A stretch of 53,310 bases of DNA from Maribacter sp. (GTDB taxonomy: Bacteria; Bacteroidota; Bacteroidia; Flavobacteriales; Flavobacteriaceae). Location: contig JAHDDL010000027.1 of NCBI GenBank assembly GCA_020629415.1, positions 1 to 53,310 on the forward strand, written 5' to 3'. Shown piece after piece: positions 45,138 through 53,310 of the stretch. How positions within the stretch are numbered: position 1 is the first letter of the stretch; every line of letters begins with the position of its first letter. The notes under the pieces were generated by a model, which saw only the letters and a list, made by a program, of their open reading frames with translations, ran no database searches and had not been told where the DNA came from. The position numbers and the translations under genes are program-made.

Positions 45138-46232
45138 TTATTTTTTGGTAAAACTTATTCCGCCATAATCACTTGAAAGCGTCATTTTATTTCCCTTTCC
45201 TTTAGAGCCATAAAAGCCTTCATAATGCTTGTCCGAAGATTTTTCTGTGCTAATATTAATGGTAAAGTGGTCTTTTCCGCTTACACCCGCATAACTGGTA
45301 GATATATCAAAATCGAAATGATATTGGCTGTTATATCCTATTTTAATACCTGTATAATCCGTTCTTATTTCTACATTGCCCGCATCTGCCGCTAATTCGT
45401 CTATACGAACAGAGCCATAGTCTGCCACGATAGAAACGTTTCCATGAATGGTGCCCAGTTTTATGGTAATGTAATCGCCATTTCCATCTATATTGTTCAA
45501 TTCGGAAACATCCATATTTCCATAATTACTGGTATATTCTAAATTATCCATGGTGCCGATACTTGCATTTGTATAGTCGGCGTTGATAGCAAGGTTACCG
45601 GCTTTTTCAATAGTAAAGCCAGAATAGTCGGCTCTAATTTCTGCACTATTAATGTACCCTATCGTAGATTTAGAAGTGTAGTCAAAGTTTAATTTATTGT
45701 TTCTGCCTCTAAGTTCACCAAGTTCTAATCTGCCATAATCACAATTAATTCTTGCATGCCCATCAATTCTGTCCAATATAATATTTCCGTAATCGTTACT
45801 TAGGTCTACATTATTCTTGACAGGGACTTTTATGGTGTAGTTGATCTGCATATTTACATTACCATTATTTCCCCAGCTCCATCCCCAACCATTGTTATTT
45901 TTATTAAAAATGGTTTTTGCGGAAACGCGTTCGCTGCTAGCTTCAAAATCAACGGATATTTCATCCAATTTTTTCTGAACCTTATCTTCGTTGTTGCCGT
46001 TAGTTTTAATATGTACTTCTATCACTACCTTATTTTCGTTCCAAGAAGTAATGTTTAAATTGCCGTAAGAATTATTGATCTTAAGCAATGCATTGGCATT
46101 GACGTTGAATTCTTTTTTTATGGTTTTTTCTCTGGTGTGTTTACCGTCAAAAGAGGTGTCATTGGCATTGGCAGCAGTAGTAAATACAAGCATAAGTAGC
46201 CAAGTATATTTATATAGTAAAGTTTTCATCAT
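45138..46232 (-). CDS. DUF4097-like exported beta-helix protein
   Basis: 364 aa from the ATG at 46232 (46229 is also possible; a frame from 46262 adds residues before the signal peptide and overlaps the upstream gene by 53 nt). Signal peptide MMKTLLYKYTWLLMLVF, cleavage near ANAND. The mature part is rich in short beta-strands with repeated YGN/DY turns (DLSNDYGNIIL, RINCDYGRLEL, EIRADYSGFTI, AINADYTNASI, EIRTDYTGIKI, TLSSDYGGISF), typical of DUF4097 solenoids. Function unknown. Middle gene of the sigma operon. Confidence 0.82.
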   Translation of the reverse strand: MMKTLLYKYTWLLMLVFTTAANANDTSFDGKHTREKTIKKEFNVNANALLKINNSYGNLNITSWNENKVVIEVHIKTNGNNEDKVQKKLDEISVDFEASSERVSAKTIFNKNNNGWGWSWGNNGNVNMQINYTIKVPVKNNVDLSNDYGNIILDRIDGHARINCDYGRLELGELRGRNNKLNFDYTSKSTIGYINSAEIRADYSGFTIEKAGNLAINADYTNASIGTMDNLEYTSNYGNMDVSELNNIDGNGDYITIKLGTIHGNVSIVADYGSVRIDELAADAGNVEIRTDYTGIKIGYNSQYHFDFDISTSYAGVSGKDHFTINISTEKSSDKHYEGFYGSKGKGNKMTLSSDYGGISFTKK

Positions 46233-46773
46233 TTGCTTTTTTAATTGATTTAATATTTTCAATTTGAATCATAACCTCATTTAATAGGTCGATCCTTGTT
46301 TGGAAATTGGTGATCATGGCACTTAAAATTAACTTGCTGTTACCGCCATTTAAAAGATCTTGTTCCATTTGGGTATAATTCAGCTGTAGCTTCTTTAATT
46401 GGGCCATGGTGTCATTAATAATTTTTTCTGTTTCGGGTGATTTTTCCGAATTCAGTTCTTTTACTTGCTCTTCTATTAAATTGGCAAAATAGAATTGCGT
46501 TTTTGATGCTTCTGGCGAAATCTCGGCAACTTTTTCTTCAATACTTGATGCTGTTTTGAATTGGGATAAACCAACCGTTAATAAAATGGCAAGTGATGCC
46601 GCAACCGATAGAAATAGTAACCAATTGTTCTTTTTCTTGGTTTCAAGTGTAACTACGCCTTTAGATTCGTTTAGTTTTTCTAAAAATCGCTGTTGGTGCC
46701 CACTGGCGGGTTCGGCATAATCCAATTGGTCCTGTAGCTTATTAAAAAGCTCGTCAATAGTATCTTTCTTCAT
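46210..46773 (-). CDS. Anti-sigma-factor-like single-pass membrane protein
   Basis: 187 aa. A cytoplasmic N-terminal helix region (about 1-47) is followed by one membrane helix (about 50-68) and an extracytoplasmic alpha-helical domain with long coiled-coil character (about 75-187). The layout fits an anti-sigma factor, but no ZAS motif or named family is recognised. Its ATG overlaps the sigma factor stop (TAATG), and it overlaps the next gene by about 20 nt, so all three are translationally coupled. Confidence 0.75.
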   Translation of the reverse strand: MKKDTIDELFNKLQDQLDYAEPASGHQQRFLEKLNESKGVVTLETKKKNNWLLFLSVAASLAILLTVGLSQFKTASSIEEKVAEISPEASKTQFYFANLIEEQVKELNSEKSPETEKIINDTMAQLKKLQLNYTQMEQDLLNGGNSKLILSAMITNFQTRIDLLNEVMIQIENIKSIKKANDENFTI

Positions 46774-47327
46774 TAGACTACGAGTGTTAGTTTTTTTCTT
46801 AAACTTTCTTTTGCTCTAGAAACGGTAGTTCTGCAATTGGCATAACTAATGTTCATAATTTCACTGATTTCATCATAATCAAACCCTTCAATTAGATGTA
46901 AGGTCAAAGAAATTCTGTAGTTGTCTTTTAAATCTTTCATGGTTTCCATCACTTTTTGAGCCTTTAGTTCTGTAAACACATGGTCAGATGCAATTCCGTC
47001 ATTATCTTCGACCTTGTACAATACTTCATCTAAAGCAACTTCGTTCTTTTTTTGTTGCTTTCTATATTGATGTATACTGTTATTGATAACAATACGCTTT
47101 AGCCAAGATCCAAAAGTTACTTCCCCTTTAAAAGTATGCAGCTTCGTAAACGCGCTTAAAAACGATTCTTGCATAATGTCTTCCGCTTGGGCAGTATCTT
47201 TTACAATTCTAAGTGATGTATTGTACATAGCCTTGTAATACCTGTTGTACACTTCTAGCTGTGCACTTTGTTTACCGGCTAAGCACAATTGCACTAGCTC
47301 ATCAATATGTTCTCTTTGTTGGCTCAA
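46773..47327 (-). CDS. ECF-type RNA polymerase sigma factor
   Basis: 184 aa. Region 2 (about 20-90) has AEDIMQESFLSAFTKLHTF and VTFGSWLKRIVINNSIHQY. Region 4 (about 125-180) has the helix-turn-helix segment DYDEISEIMNISYANCRTTVSRAKESL. It heads a four-gene operon with an anti-sigma-like protein and two envelope beta-solenoid proteins. The signal and target promoters are unknown. No standard -7 element was seen upstream, so it may be autoregulated. Confidence 0.93.
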   Translation of the reverse strand: MSQQREHIDELVQLCLAGKQSAQLEVYNRYYKAMYNTSLRIVKDTAQAEDIMQESFLSAFTKLHTFKGEVTFGSWLKRIVINNSIHQYRKQQKKNEVALDEVLYKVEDNDGIASDHVFTELKAQKVMETMKDLKDNYRISLTLHLIEGFDYDEISEIMNISYANCRTTVSRAKESLRKKLTLVV

Positions 47328-47550
47328 AAAGTGATTGGTTTATTGAAAGATGATTCAATTTACGGTTTGTTACAGTTTGTTAGAATTATTATTGAAAATT
47401 CTTTATAATGGTAAACTTCATTTTTTAAAAACGAAATAATTCAGTTGGCACAAGAATTGAAATAGATAATAGCAAATGAAAGTGCAAAAAGCCGTATTTC
47501 ACTGATTTTCATTGTTTTTACGGCAATTATGTATAATTTATAAAAACTAA

Positions 47551-47574
47551 ATTCTGTTGGTTTAATGACAGAAT
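47551..47574. promoter_or_regulatory. Inverted repeat directly upstream of lon
   Basis: ATTCTGT (47551-47557) and its complement ACAGAAT (47568-47574) separated by 10 nt, ending 9 bp before the lon ATG. It could be an operator or an mRNA hairpin at the ribosome-binding region. The spacing resembles heat-shock operators in geometry only; the arms are not CIRCE. Confidence 0.4.
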
Positions 47575-47583
47575 GACCGATAT

Positions 47584-50040
47584 ATGAGTATGGGAGATTC
47601 TAAATTTTCAAATTTTGACAATATGTCTTTACAAGGAATTGATCAAGATTCTGAGCTTATACCACTATTGACCCCGGAAGATGAGGAGCAAATGAATAGT
47701 GAGATACTGCCAGAAACATTACCGATTTTACCTTTAAGAAACACCGTGCTTTTTCCTGGTGTAGTAATTCCTATTACTGCTGGCAGGGATAAAAGTATAC
47801 AATTGATAAAAGACGCCAATAATGGATCTAAGGTCATAGGTGTGGTTTCCCAGAAAGATGAGGAAACGGAAAACCCAGATGTTCAAGATATCAATACCTT
47901 GGGTACGGTAGCAAGAATATTACGCGTACTACAGATGCCAGATGGTAATACTACCGTAATCATACAAGGTAAAAAGCGTTTTGAGATTGCTGAGGTTTTG
48001 ACCAAAAAGCCATATTTTACGGCAACGGTTAGAGAGACCGAAGAAGTAAGACCAGAAAAGAACGACAAAGAATTTTTGGCCATAATTGAATCTATCAAAG
48101 AATTGGCTTTAAAAATCATAAGGGATAATCCTAATATACCAAGTGAAGCATCTTTCGCCATAAAAAATATTCAGAGCAATTCGTTCTTGATAAATTTTGT
48201 ATCGTCTAATTTAAACCTAGATGTTAAGGCAAAGCAAGAGCTATTGGAAATTGGTAGTTTGCAAGAAAGAGCATTGGCAACATTGAAATATATGAATGTT
48301 GAAATGCAAAAGCTTGAACTTAAGAATGATATACAGTCTAAGGTCAGGAATGACTTGGACCAACAACAGAGAGAGTATTTCTTGCACCAGCAGATGAAGA
48401 CCATTCAAGAAGAATTAGGTGGGGTTTCTTATGATGAGGAGCTTGAGGAAATGAAGGAGAAGTCCAAGAAAAAGAAGTGGGGCAAGAAAGAAAAAGAGCA
48501 TTTTGAGAAGGAATTATCCAAAATGAAGCGGATGAATCCGCAGGTGGCAGAATATTCTATTCAAAGAAATTATTTGGACCTGTTATTGGATTTGCCATGG
48601 AAAGAATATTCTAAGGATAAGTTCGATTTAAAAAGAGCGGAAAGAATTCTTGATAGAGACCACTATGGCTTAGAAGATGTAAAGAAAAGGATCATTGAAT
48701 ACTTAGCGGTTCTGAAGCTGCGCAACGATATGAAATCACCTATACTTTGTCTATATGGTCCACCGGGAGTGGGTAAAACATCATTGGGCAAATCTATTGC
48801 AGAGGCATTAGGAAGAGAGTATGTAAGAATGTCATTGGGCGGATTAAGAGATGAAGCTGAAATTAGAGGTCACCGTAAAACCTATATTGGTGCAATGCCT
48901 GGTAGAATTATTCAAAGTCTTAAAAAGGCAGGTACATCAAACCCTGTTTTTATACTGGATGAGATAGATAAGTTATCCAATAGTAACCAAGGAGATCCTT
49001 CTTCGGCAATGCTAGAGGTGTTAGACCCGGAGCAGAACAGTGACTTCCATGATAACTTCTTGGAGTTGGGTTATGATCTATCTAAAGTAATGTTCGTTGC
49101 TACGGCAAATAATCTAGGTAGTATTCAGCCGGCATTAAGAGACCGTATGGAAATCATTAATGTAACCGGTTATACCATTGAAGAAAAAGTAGAGATCGCT
49201 AAGAAGCATTTACTGCCAAAGCAATTGACCGAGCATGGCCTAGATGCTAGCCACTTAAAAATTGGTAAGCCGCAATTAGAAAAGATTGTTGAAGGGTACA
49301 CTCGTGAATCTGGAGTACGCTCTTTGGAAAAGCAAATTGCCAAAATGGTACGTTATGCAGCTAAATCTATTGCTACGGAAGAAGAATATGATGTTAAGGT
49401 CAGCAATGAAGATATAATTGAAGTATTGGGAGCACCAAAAATGGAGCGTAACAAATATGAAAATAATGAAGTTGCTGGCGTAGTTACAGGTTTGGCCTGG
49501 ACTAGTGTAGGAGGTGATATCTTATTCATAGAGTCTATTCTTTCTAAAGGTAAAGGGTCCATGAGTATAACCGGTAACCTTGGTAAAGTCATGAAGGAGT
49601 CTGCCACCATTGCAATGGAATACATAAAATCTAATGCAGAACGTTTTGGTATTGATCCTTCTATTTTTGAAAAATATAATGTACATATACACGTGCCAGA
49701 AGGTGCTACGCCAAAAGATGGTCCAAGTGCAGGTATTACTATGTTAACTTCTTTGGTGTCATTGTTTACACAAAAGCGAATTAAAAAGAGTTTGGCAATG
49801 ACCGGAGAAATTACGCTACGTGGTAAGGTGTTACCGGTTGGCGGAATTAAAGAGAAGATTCTTGCGGCCAAGAGAGCAAAGATCAAAGAGATAATTCTTT
49901 GTGCGGATAATGAGCGTGATATCAAGGAGATTAAAGAATCTTATTTAAAAGGGCTTACCTTTCACTATGTAAAAGAAATGTCTGAAGTAATAGATATTGC
50001 CATTACCGATGTTAATGTAAAAAACGCAAAGGAACTATAA
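47584..50040 (+). CDS. lon: ATP-dependent protease Lon
   Basis: 818 aa, a full-length LonA. The N-terminal substrate-binding domain (about 40-250) is followed by a coiled coil and the AAA+ domain with Walker A GPPGVGKT (392-399). The protease domain has the Ser715-Lys758 dyad, in PKDGPSAG and GGIKEK. It degrades misfolded and regulatory proteins in the cytoplasm. An inverted repeat lies just before the start codon. cmk follows after 28 bp. Confidence 0.97.
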   Translation: MSMGDSKFSNFDNMSLQGIDQDSELIPLLTPEDEEQMNSEILPETLPILPLRNTVLFPGVVIPITAGRDKSIQLIKDANNGSKVIGVVSQKDEETENPDVQDINTLGTVARILRVLQMPDGNTTVIIQGKKRFEIAEVLTKKPYFTATVRETEEVRPEKNDKEFLAIIESIKELALKIIRDNPNIPSEASFAIKNIQSNSFLINFVSSNLNLDVKAKQELLEIGSLQERALATLKYMNVEMQKLELKNDIQSKVRNDLDQQQREYFLHQQMKTIQEELGGVSYDEELEEMKEKSKKKKWGKKEKEHFEKELSKMKRMNPQVAEYSIQRNYLDLLLDLPWKEYSKDKFDLKRAERILDRDHYGLEDVKKRIIEYLAVLKLRNDMKSPILCLYGPPGVGKTSLGKSIAEALGREYVRMSLGGLRDEAEIRGHRKTYIGAMPGRIIQSLKKAGTSNPVFILDEIDKLSNSNQGDPSSAMLEVLDPEQNSDFHDNFLELGYDLSKVMFVATANNLGSIQPALRDRMEIINVTGYTIEEKVEIAKKHLLPKQLTEHGLDASHLKIGKPQLEKIVEGYTRESGVRSLEKQIAKMVRYAAKSIATEEEYDVKVSNEDIIEVLGAPKMERNKYENNEVAGVVTGLAWTSVGGDILFIESILSKGKGSMSITGNLGKVMKESATIAMEYIKSNAERFGIDPSIFEKYNVHIHVPEGATPKDGPSAGITMLTSLVSLFTQKRIKKSLAMTGEITLRGKVLPVGGIKEKILAAKRAKIKEIILCADNERDIKEIKESYLKGLTFHYVKEMSEVIDIAITDVNVKNAKEL

Positions 50041-50055
50041 TCTTGCTTTTCTTTA

Positions 50056-50063
50056 TATTTTTG
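50056..50063 (+). promoter_or_regulatory. Candidate -7 element for cmk
   Basis: TATTTTTG, exact match to TANNTTTG, ending 5 bp before the cmk ATG at 50069. Transcription from it would begin about at the start codon. The nearest TTG is only 10 bp upstream, so it is uncertain, and read-through from lon is likely. Confidence 0.38.
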
Positions 50064-50068
50064 GAACA

Positions 50069-50764
50069 ATGAAAAAAATTACCATTGCAATTGACGGATT
50101 CTCCTCTACGGGAAAAAGTACCTTGGCAAAGCAACTAGCTAAAAAGCTGGAATATGTTTATGTAGATACAGGTGCCATGTACCGTGCAGTCACTTTGTTC
50201 GCTATGAAGTCAGGATTTGTAAATGCTGGTAAGATAGATGAAGATGCATTGGTAAAGTCATTAGGCAACATTGAGCTGAATTTTATTTTTAATTCGGATT
50301 TAGGTTTTGCGGAAATGTACTTGAATGGTGAAAATGTAGAGAAAGAGATTAGAACCATGCCGGTTTCTAAGAATGTAAGTCAAGTCTCTATAATAAAAGC
50401 TGTACGGGAAAAATTAGTTGCAATGCAGCAAACAATGGGTGATGGTAAAGGAATAGTGATGGACGGCAGGGATATTGGTACTGTAGTATTCCCAAATGCA
50501 GAACTTAAAATTTTCATGACAGCTTCACCAGAAAAAAGAGCGGTAAGAAGATATAAAGAATTACTGGATAGGGGTGAGGATGTGGATTATGAAGATATTC
50601 TTGAAAATGTTCAAAAACGAGATTATATAGACAGTAACCGGGCAATTTCACCTTTAAAAAAAGCAGAAGATGCCATTGAGTTTGATAATAGTGATTTAGG
50701 GCTAGAGGATCAGTTTCATAGAATTTATGAGCATTCGCTTCGGGTTATAGAGAAGCAAGCATAA
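50069..50764 (+). CDS. cmk: Cytidylate kinase
   Basis: 231 aa. It phosphorylates CMP and dCMP. The P-loop is GFSSTGKST (10-18). The substrate-binding segments DTGAMYRAVT and MDGRDIGTVVFPNA, and the lid segment RRYKELLDRGED, are typical. Start at MKKITIAIDG. Probably co-transcribed with lon; a strong terminator follows within 2 bp of the stop. Confidence 0.96.
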   Translation: MKKITIAIDGFSSTGKSTLAKQLAKKLEYVYVDTGAMYRAVTLFAMKSGFVNAGKIDEDALVKSLGNIELNFIFNSDLGFAEMYLNGENVEKEIRTMPVSKNVSQVSIIKAVREKLVAMQQTMGDGKGIVMDGRDIGTVVFPNAELKIFMTASPEKRAVRRYKELLDRGEDVDYEDILENVQKRDYIDSNRAISPLKKAEDAIEFDNSDLGLEDQFHRIYEHSLRVIEKQA

Positions 50765-50765
50765 A

Positions 50766-50794
50766 AAAAGAGGTTAGCATTGCTAACCTCTTTT
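50766..50794. terminator. Bidirectional terminator between cmk and the LysM gene
   Basis: Fourteen-bp arms (AAAAGAGGTTAGCA and complement) around a single central T, with A-tract and T-tract flanks. It serves both convergent genes. Confidence 0.9.
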
Positions 50795-50815
50795 CATTTT
50801 ATATTCTATTGAATA

Positions 50816-51196
50816 TTATTTGTTCGGTATAACCAACACTTGGTCTGGGTGAATTACATCCGGATTCTTTAAGATGCCGGTGTTCGCTTCAAAAATTGCC
50901 TTGTATTTCATAGGGTCACCATAATAGTGCTTAGCTATTTTACTAAGAGACTCACCACCTTTAACTACGTGTCTGTGATAAACGGAATCATCTTCAACCG
51001 TAATGTTGGCTTTGATATCAGAAGGGCTTTCGCCGCCTAGTTGTTTAATCTTATCCCACATTAGGTCTTTTTCATAAGGTGTTTTTGCTTGTCCTTTAAC
51101 TTTAAGAACATCACCTTCAACAGTTACATTACCGTCTTTTATACCTAATTGCTCACCAAGATCTAAAACACCTTGATATTTTGCCTTAACACTCAT
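50816..51196 (-). CDS. BON-LysM protein (YgaU/Kbp-like)
   Basis: 126 aa from MSVKAKYQGVLDLGE. A longer frame to 51364 adds 56 unlikely residues and would cross the upstream intergenic DNA, so 51196 is used. A BON-like domain (about 5-65) and a LysM domain (about 76-125, HVVKGGESLSKIAKHYYGD and ending VIPNK) give the layout of E. coli YgaU/Kbp, a potassium-binding protein. No signal peptide, as in Kbp. Divergent from rpsA across 265 bp. Confidence 0.88.
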   Translation of the reverse strand: MSVKAKYQGVLDLGEQLGIKDGNVTVEGDVLKVKGQAKTPYEKDLMWDKIKQLGGESPSDIKANITVEDDSVYHRHVVKGGESLSKIAKHYYGDPMKYKAIFEANTGILKNPDVIHPDQVLVIPNK

Positions 51197-51308
51197 AATT
51201 TTACTTTTTTTAATGGTTATTATAATACTTCTAAGATAAGCATATTTAGGATATTTTACTCCAAAATCATGCCATAATTCATAATTGAACGTGTAATAAG
51301 TCGTTCTG

Positions 51309-51339
51309 TTGTCTAATTTAAATAAAATGATTATTTTTG
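51309..51339 (+). promoter_or_regulatory. Candidate rpsA promoter
   Basis: TTG (51309-51311), 20-bp spacer, TATTTTTG (51332-51339): a full consensus match. Predicted transcription start near 51346, leaving a leader of about 115 nt, long for this genome. Confidence 0.6.
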
Positions 51340-51345
51340 CACACC

Positions 51346-51461
51346 TTTTTTGCAAGGAAGTCAAGAAAAAAAGGGATTAGATAAACAAATAAATATAACT
51401 ACTTTCATAGTTGTTGCCTAAGTCTTGATAAGGTTATGGAATACAAATTATTAATCAGCAA
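51346..51461 (+). other. Long rpsA leader with possible secondary structure
   Basis: About 115 nt between the predicted transcription start and the rpsA ATG. A pyrimidine tract (51344-51351) can pair with an A-rich stretch ending GG (51366-51374), and a short AACTA/TAGTT hairpin lies further down. The first stem may be partly upstream of the true start. A leader of this size could carry autoregulation by S1, but no known motif was identified. Confidence 0.35.
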
Positions 51462-53297
51462 ATGGCTGAAGAAAAAACAAACGCTGAGGTAGAAGCTACT
51501 ACTGAAGCAACACAACAAGCTGTTGAAACTCCACAGCAAGATCCAAAAGAATTCTTAGAAAACTTTAACTGGGAAAAATACGAGCAAGGAATTGAGCGTG
51601 TAGATGATTCTAAATTAAAGGAATTTGAAGAATTAGTTGCCGAAAACTTTGTAGATACTGCCGATGAGGAAGTAGTAGAAGGTAAGGTTGTTTATATTAC
51701 GGATAGAGAAGCTATCATTGATATTAACGCAAAATCTGAAGGTGTAATTTCGTTGAACGAATTCCGTTACAACCCAGGTTTAAAAGTTGGTGACAAAGTA
51801 GAGGTATTGATCGATATTCGTGAGGATAAAAGTGGTCAATTGGTATTGTCTCACAGAAAGGCGAGAACTATTATGGCTTGGGACCGTGTAAATGCGGCTC
51901 ATGACAAAGAAGAAATCGTTAGTGGTTTTGTGAAGTGCAGAACTAAAGGTGGTATGATCGTTGACGTATTTGGTATTGAAGCTTTCTTACCAGGTTCTCA
52001 AATTGATGTTAAGCCTATTCGTGATTATGATCAGTATGTTAACAAAACAATGGAATTCAAGGTTGTAAAAATAAACCACGAATTTAAGAACGTTGTTGTT
52101 TCTCATAAAGCGCTTATTGAAGCTGATATTGAAGAGCAGAAGAAAGAAATCATTAGCCAATTAGAAAAAGGACAAGTATTAGAAGGTGTTGTTAAAAACA
52201 TTACTTCTTACGGTGTGTTTATTGATCTAGGTGGTGTTGATGGTTTAGTTCACATTACTGACCTTTCTTGGAGCAGAATCAACCACCCGAACGAGGTTGT
52301 TGAGCTTGACCAGAAATTAAATGTTGTAATTCTTGATTTTGATGAAAACAAATCTAGAATTCAATTAGGTCTTAAGCAATTGGAGAAGCATCCTTGGGAA
52401 GCTTTATCCGATGAAATTAAGATTGGTGATAAAGTAAAAGGAAAAGTTGTTGTTATAGCTGATTACGGCGCATTCATTGAAGTTGTTGAAGGTGTTGAAG
52501 GTCTTATCCACGTTTCTGAAATGTCTTGGTCTACGCACTTGCGTTCTGCACAGGATTTCGTAAAAGTTGGTGATGAGGTTGAAGCGGTTGTATTGACATT
52601 GGATCGTGAAGATCGTAAAATGTCTCTTGGTATCAAGCAATTGACTCCAGATCCTTGGACTGATATTACTACGAAATACCCTGTAGGTTCTAAGCATAAA
52701 GGTATTGTAAGAAACTTTACAAACTTTGGTGTTTTTGTGGAGCTAGAAGAAGGTATTGACGGTTTAATTTACATCTCTGATCTTTCTTGGACTAAGAAAA
52801 TCAAGCATCCATCTGAGTTTACTAACGTAGGTGATACTTTAGAAGTTGAAGTATTGGAATTAGATGTTGATGGTCGTAAGTTGAGCTTAGGTCATAAGCA
52901 AACTACTGAAAACCCATGGGATAAATATGAAACTGAATTCGCATTGGGTACAGTTCATACAGCAACCATTTCTGATGTAGTTGATAAAGGAGCAACAATT
53001 GAATTTAACGATGATATTACAGCATTTATTCCTCAACGTCATTTAGAAAAAGAAGATGGTAAAAAACTAGGTAAAGGCGATGAAGCTGAATTCAAAATTA
53101 TTGAATTCAATAAAGACTTCAAACGTGTTGTAGCTAGTCATACTGCTATTTTCCGTGAAGAAGAGCAACGTAATGTTAAGGCGGCTGTTAAAAGACAAGC
53201 GGCTAGTGCAGATGAGGCTAAGCCAACTTTAGGTGATGCTAACGATGCGTTACAAGCGTTGAAAGACAAAATGGAAGCTGATTCTAAGAAGAAGTAA
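51462..53297 (+). CDS. rpsA: 30S ribosomal protein S1
   Basis: 611 aa with six S1 RNA-binding domains at about 71-133, 152-215, 238-305, 325-392, 411-479 and 497-560. Domains 3 to 5 carry the strongest motifs of the type GVFIDLGGVDGLVHITDLSW. An acidic N-terminal extension (1-60) and a Lys-rich tail flank them, as in other Bacteroidota S1 proteins. S1 binds mRNA for translation initiation, notable in a genome with few Shine-Dalgarno sequences. The stop lies 13 bp before the window end. Confidence 0.97.
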   Translation: MAEEKTNAEVEATTEATQQAVETPQQDPKEFLENFNWEKYEQGIERVDDSKLKEFEELVAENFVDTADEEVVEGKVVYITDREAIIDINAKSEGVISLNEFRYNPGLKVGDKVEVLIDIREDKSGQLVLSHRKARTIMAWDRVNAAHDKEEIVSGFVKCRTKGGMIVDVFGIEAFLPGSQIDVKPIRDYDQYVNKTMEFKVVKINHEFKNVVVSHKALIEADIEEQKKEIISQLEKGQVLEGVVKNITSYGVFIDLGGVDGLVHITDLSWSRINHPNEVVELDQKLNVVILDFDENKSRIQLGLKQLEKHPWEALSDEIKIGDKVKGKVVVIADYGAFIEVVEGVEGLIHVSEMSWSTHLRSAQDFVKVGDEVEAVVLTLDREDRKMSLGIKQLTPDPWTDITTKYPVGSKHKGIVRNFTNFGVFVELEEGIDGLIYISDLSWTKKIKHPSEFTNVGDTLEVEVLELDVDGRKLSLGHKQTTENPWDKYETEFALGTVHTATISDVVDKGATIEFNDDITAFIPQRHLEKEDGKKLGKGDEAEFKIIEFNKDFKRVVASHTAIFREEEQRNVKAAVKRQAASADEAKPTLGDANDALQALKDKMEADSKKK

Positions 53298-53310
53298 TTT
53301 CATTAGCATA

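Noticed and set aside
51197..51364. Longer LysM protein start at 51364
   Set aside because: The added 56 residues resemble translated intergenic DNA, and the frame would run across the rpsA promoter region; MSVKAKYQ matches the family start.

Overview
The window looks like chromosomal backbone DNA from a member of the Flavobacteriia (phylum Bacteroidota), probably a marine Flavobacteriaceae. The evidence is the low GC content, the near absence of Shine-Dalgarno sequences, repeated matches to the Bacteroidota promoter element TANNTTTG upstream of genes, lipoprotein-rich protein content, and family combinations typical of the group (FAS1 lipoprotein, head-GIN/DUF2807 protein, SpoIIM/MoxR/DUF58 cluster, cytochrome c/HEAT dehydrogenase, DUF1080). 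I saw no rRNA, tRNA, CRISPR array, prophage or insertion sequence. Species cannot be assigned from what is visible.

Layout. 1-1238: an 8-bp tandem repeat at the window edge, a Tat-exported hydroxypyruvate-isomerase-like protein and a DUF3820 protein. 1289-8619: pyrG, yidC, a four-domain FAS1 lipoprotein and mnmA. 8773-14275: an FMN-dependent nitronate-monooxygenase-like enzyme, a large lipoprotein dehydrogenase with HEAT repeats and cytochrome c, and a divergent DUF1080 protein; the last two suggest oxidation and cleavage of sugars or glycosides in the envelope. 14334-17601: DUF2007, an orphan membrane histidine kinase, a pirin and a small YfiM-like protein. 17603-25139: a minus-strand operon (SpoIIM, polytopic membrane protein, DUF4129-like, DUF4350-like, MoxR ATPase, DUF58) facing a plus-strand RDD-TRIC pair across 33 bp. 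25181-27432: a 7-bp tandem repeat, a lipoprotein cyclophilin and a Nudix CoA pyrophosphatase whose divergent start codons overlap, and a PlsC-type acyltransferase. 27429-34289: an ECF sigma factor with a four-helix membrane partner, an exported AbgB-like amidohydrolase, a type II NADH dehydrogenase, two small exported (barrel-like) proteins, xerD and aroQ. 34408-37530: DUF3817, lpd, lipoprotein msrB and a collagen-like lipoprotein. 37704-44332: glgB, a GH31 alpha-glucosidase, an M48 protease lipoprotein and a UMF1-type transporter. 44378-47327: an ECF sigma / anti-sigma-like / DUF4097-like / DUF2807 operon. 47584-53297: lon, cmk, a BON-LysM protein and rpsA.

Most genes are housekeeping. The best candidates for under-described biology are the SpoIIM-MoxR-DUF58-RDD membrane cluster, the ECF-controlled operon for DUF4097/DUF2807 envelope proteins, and the dehydrogenase/DUF1080 pair. 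Small-scale oddities are the cyclophilin/Nudix pair with apparent reciprocal intragenic promoters, two arrays of 7- and 8-bp units just after stop codons, four convergent gene pairs with stop codons overlapping or 1 nt apart, and -7 boxes 4-5 nt before the start codons of aroQ and cmk. Functions are assigned from motifs and family knowledge only; no database search was run.
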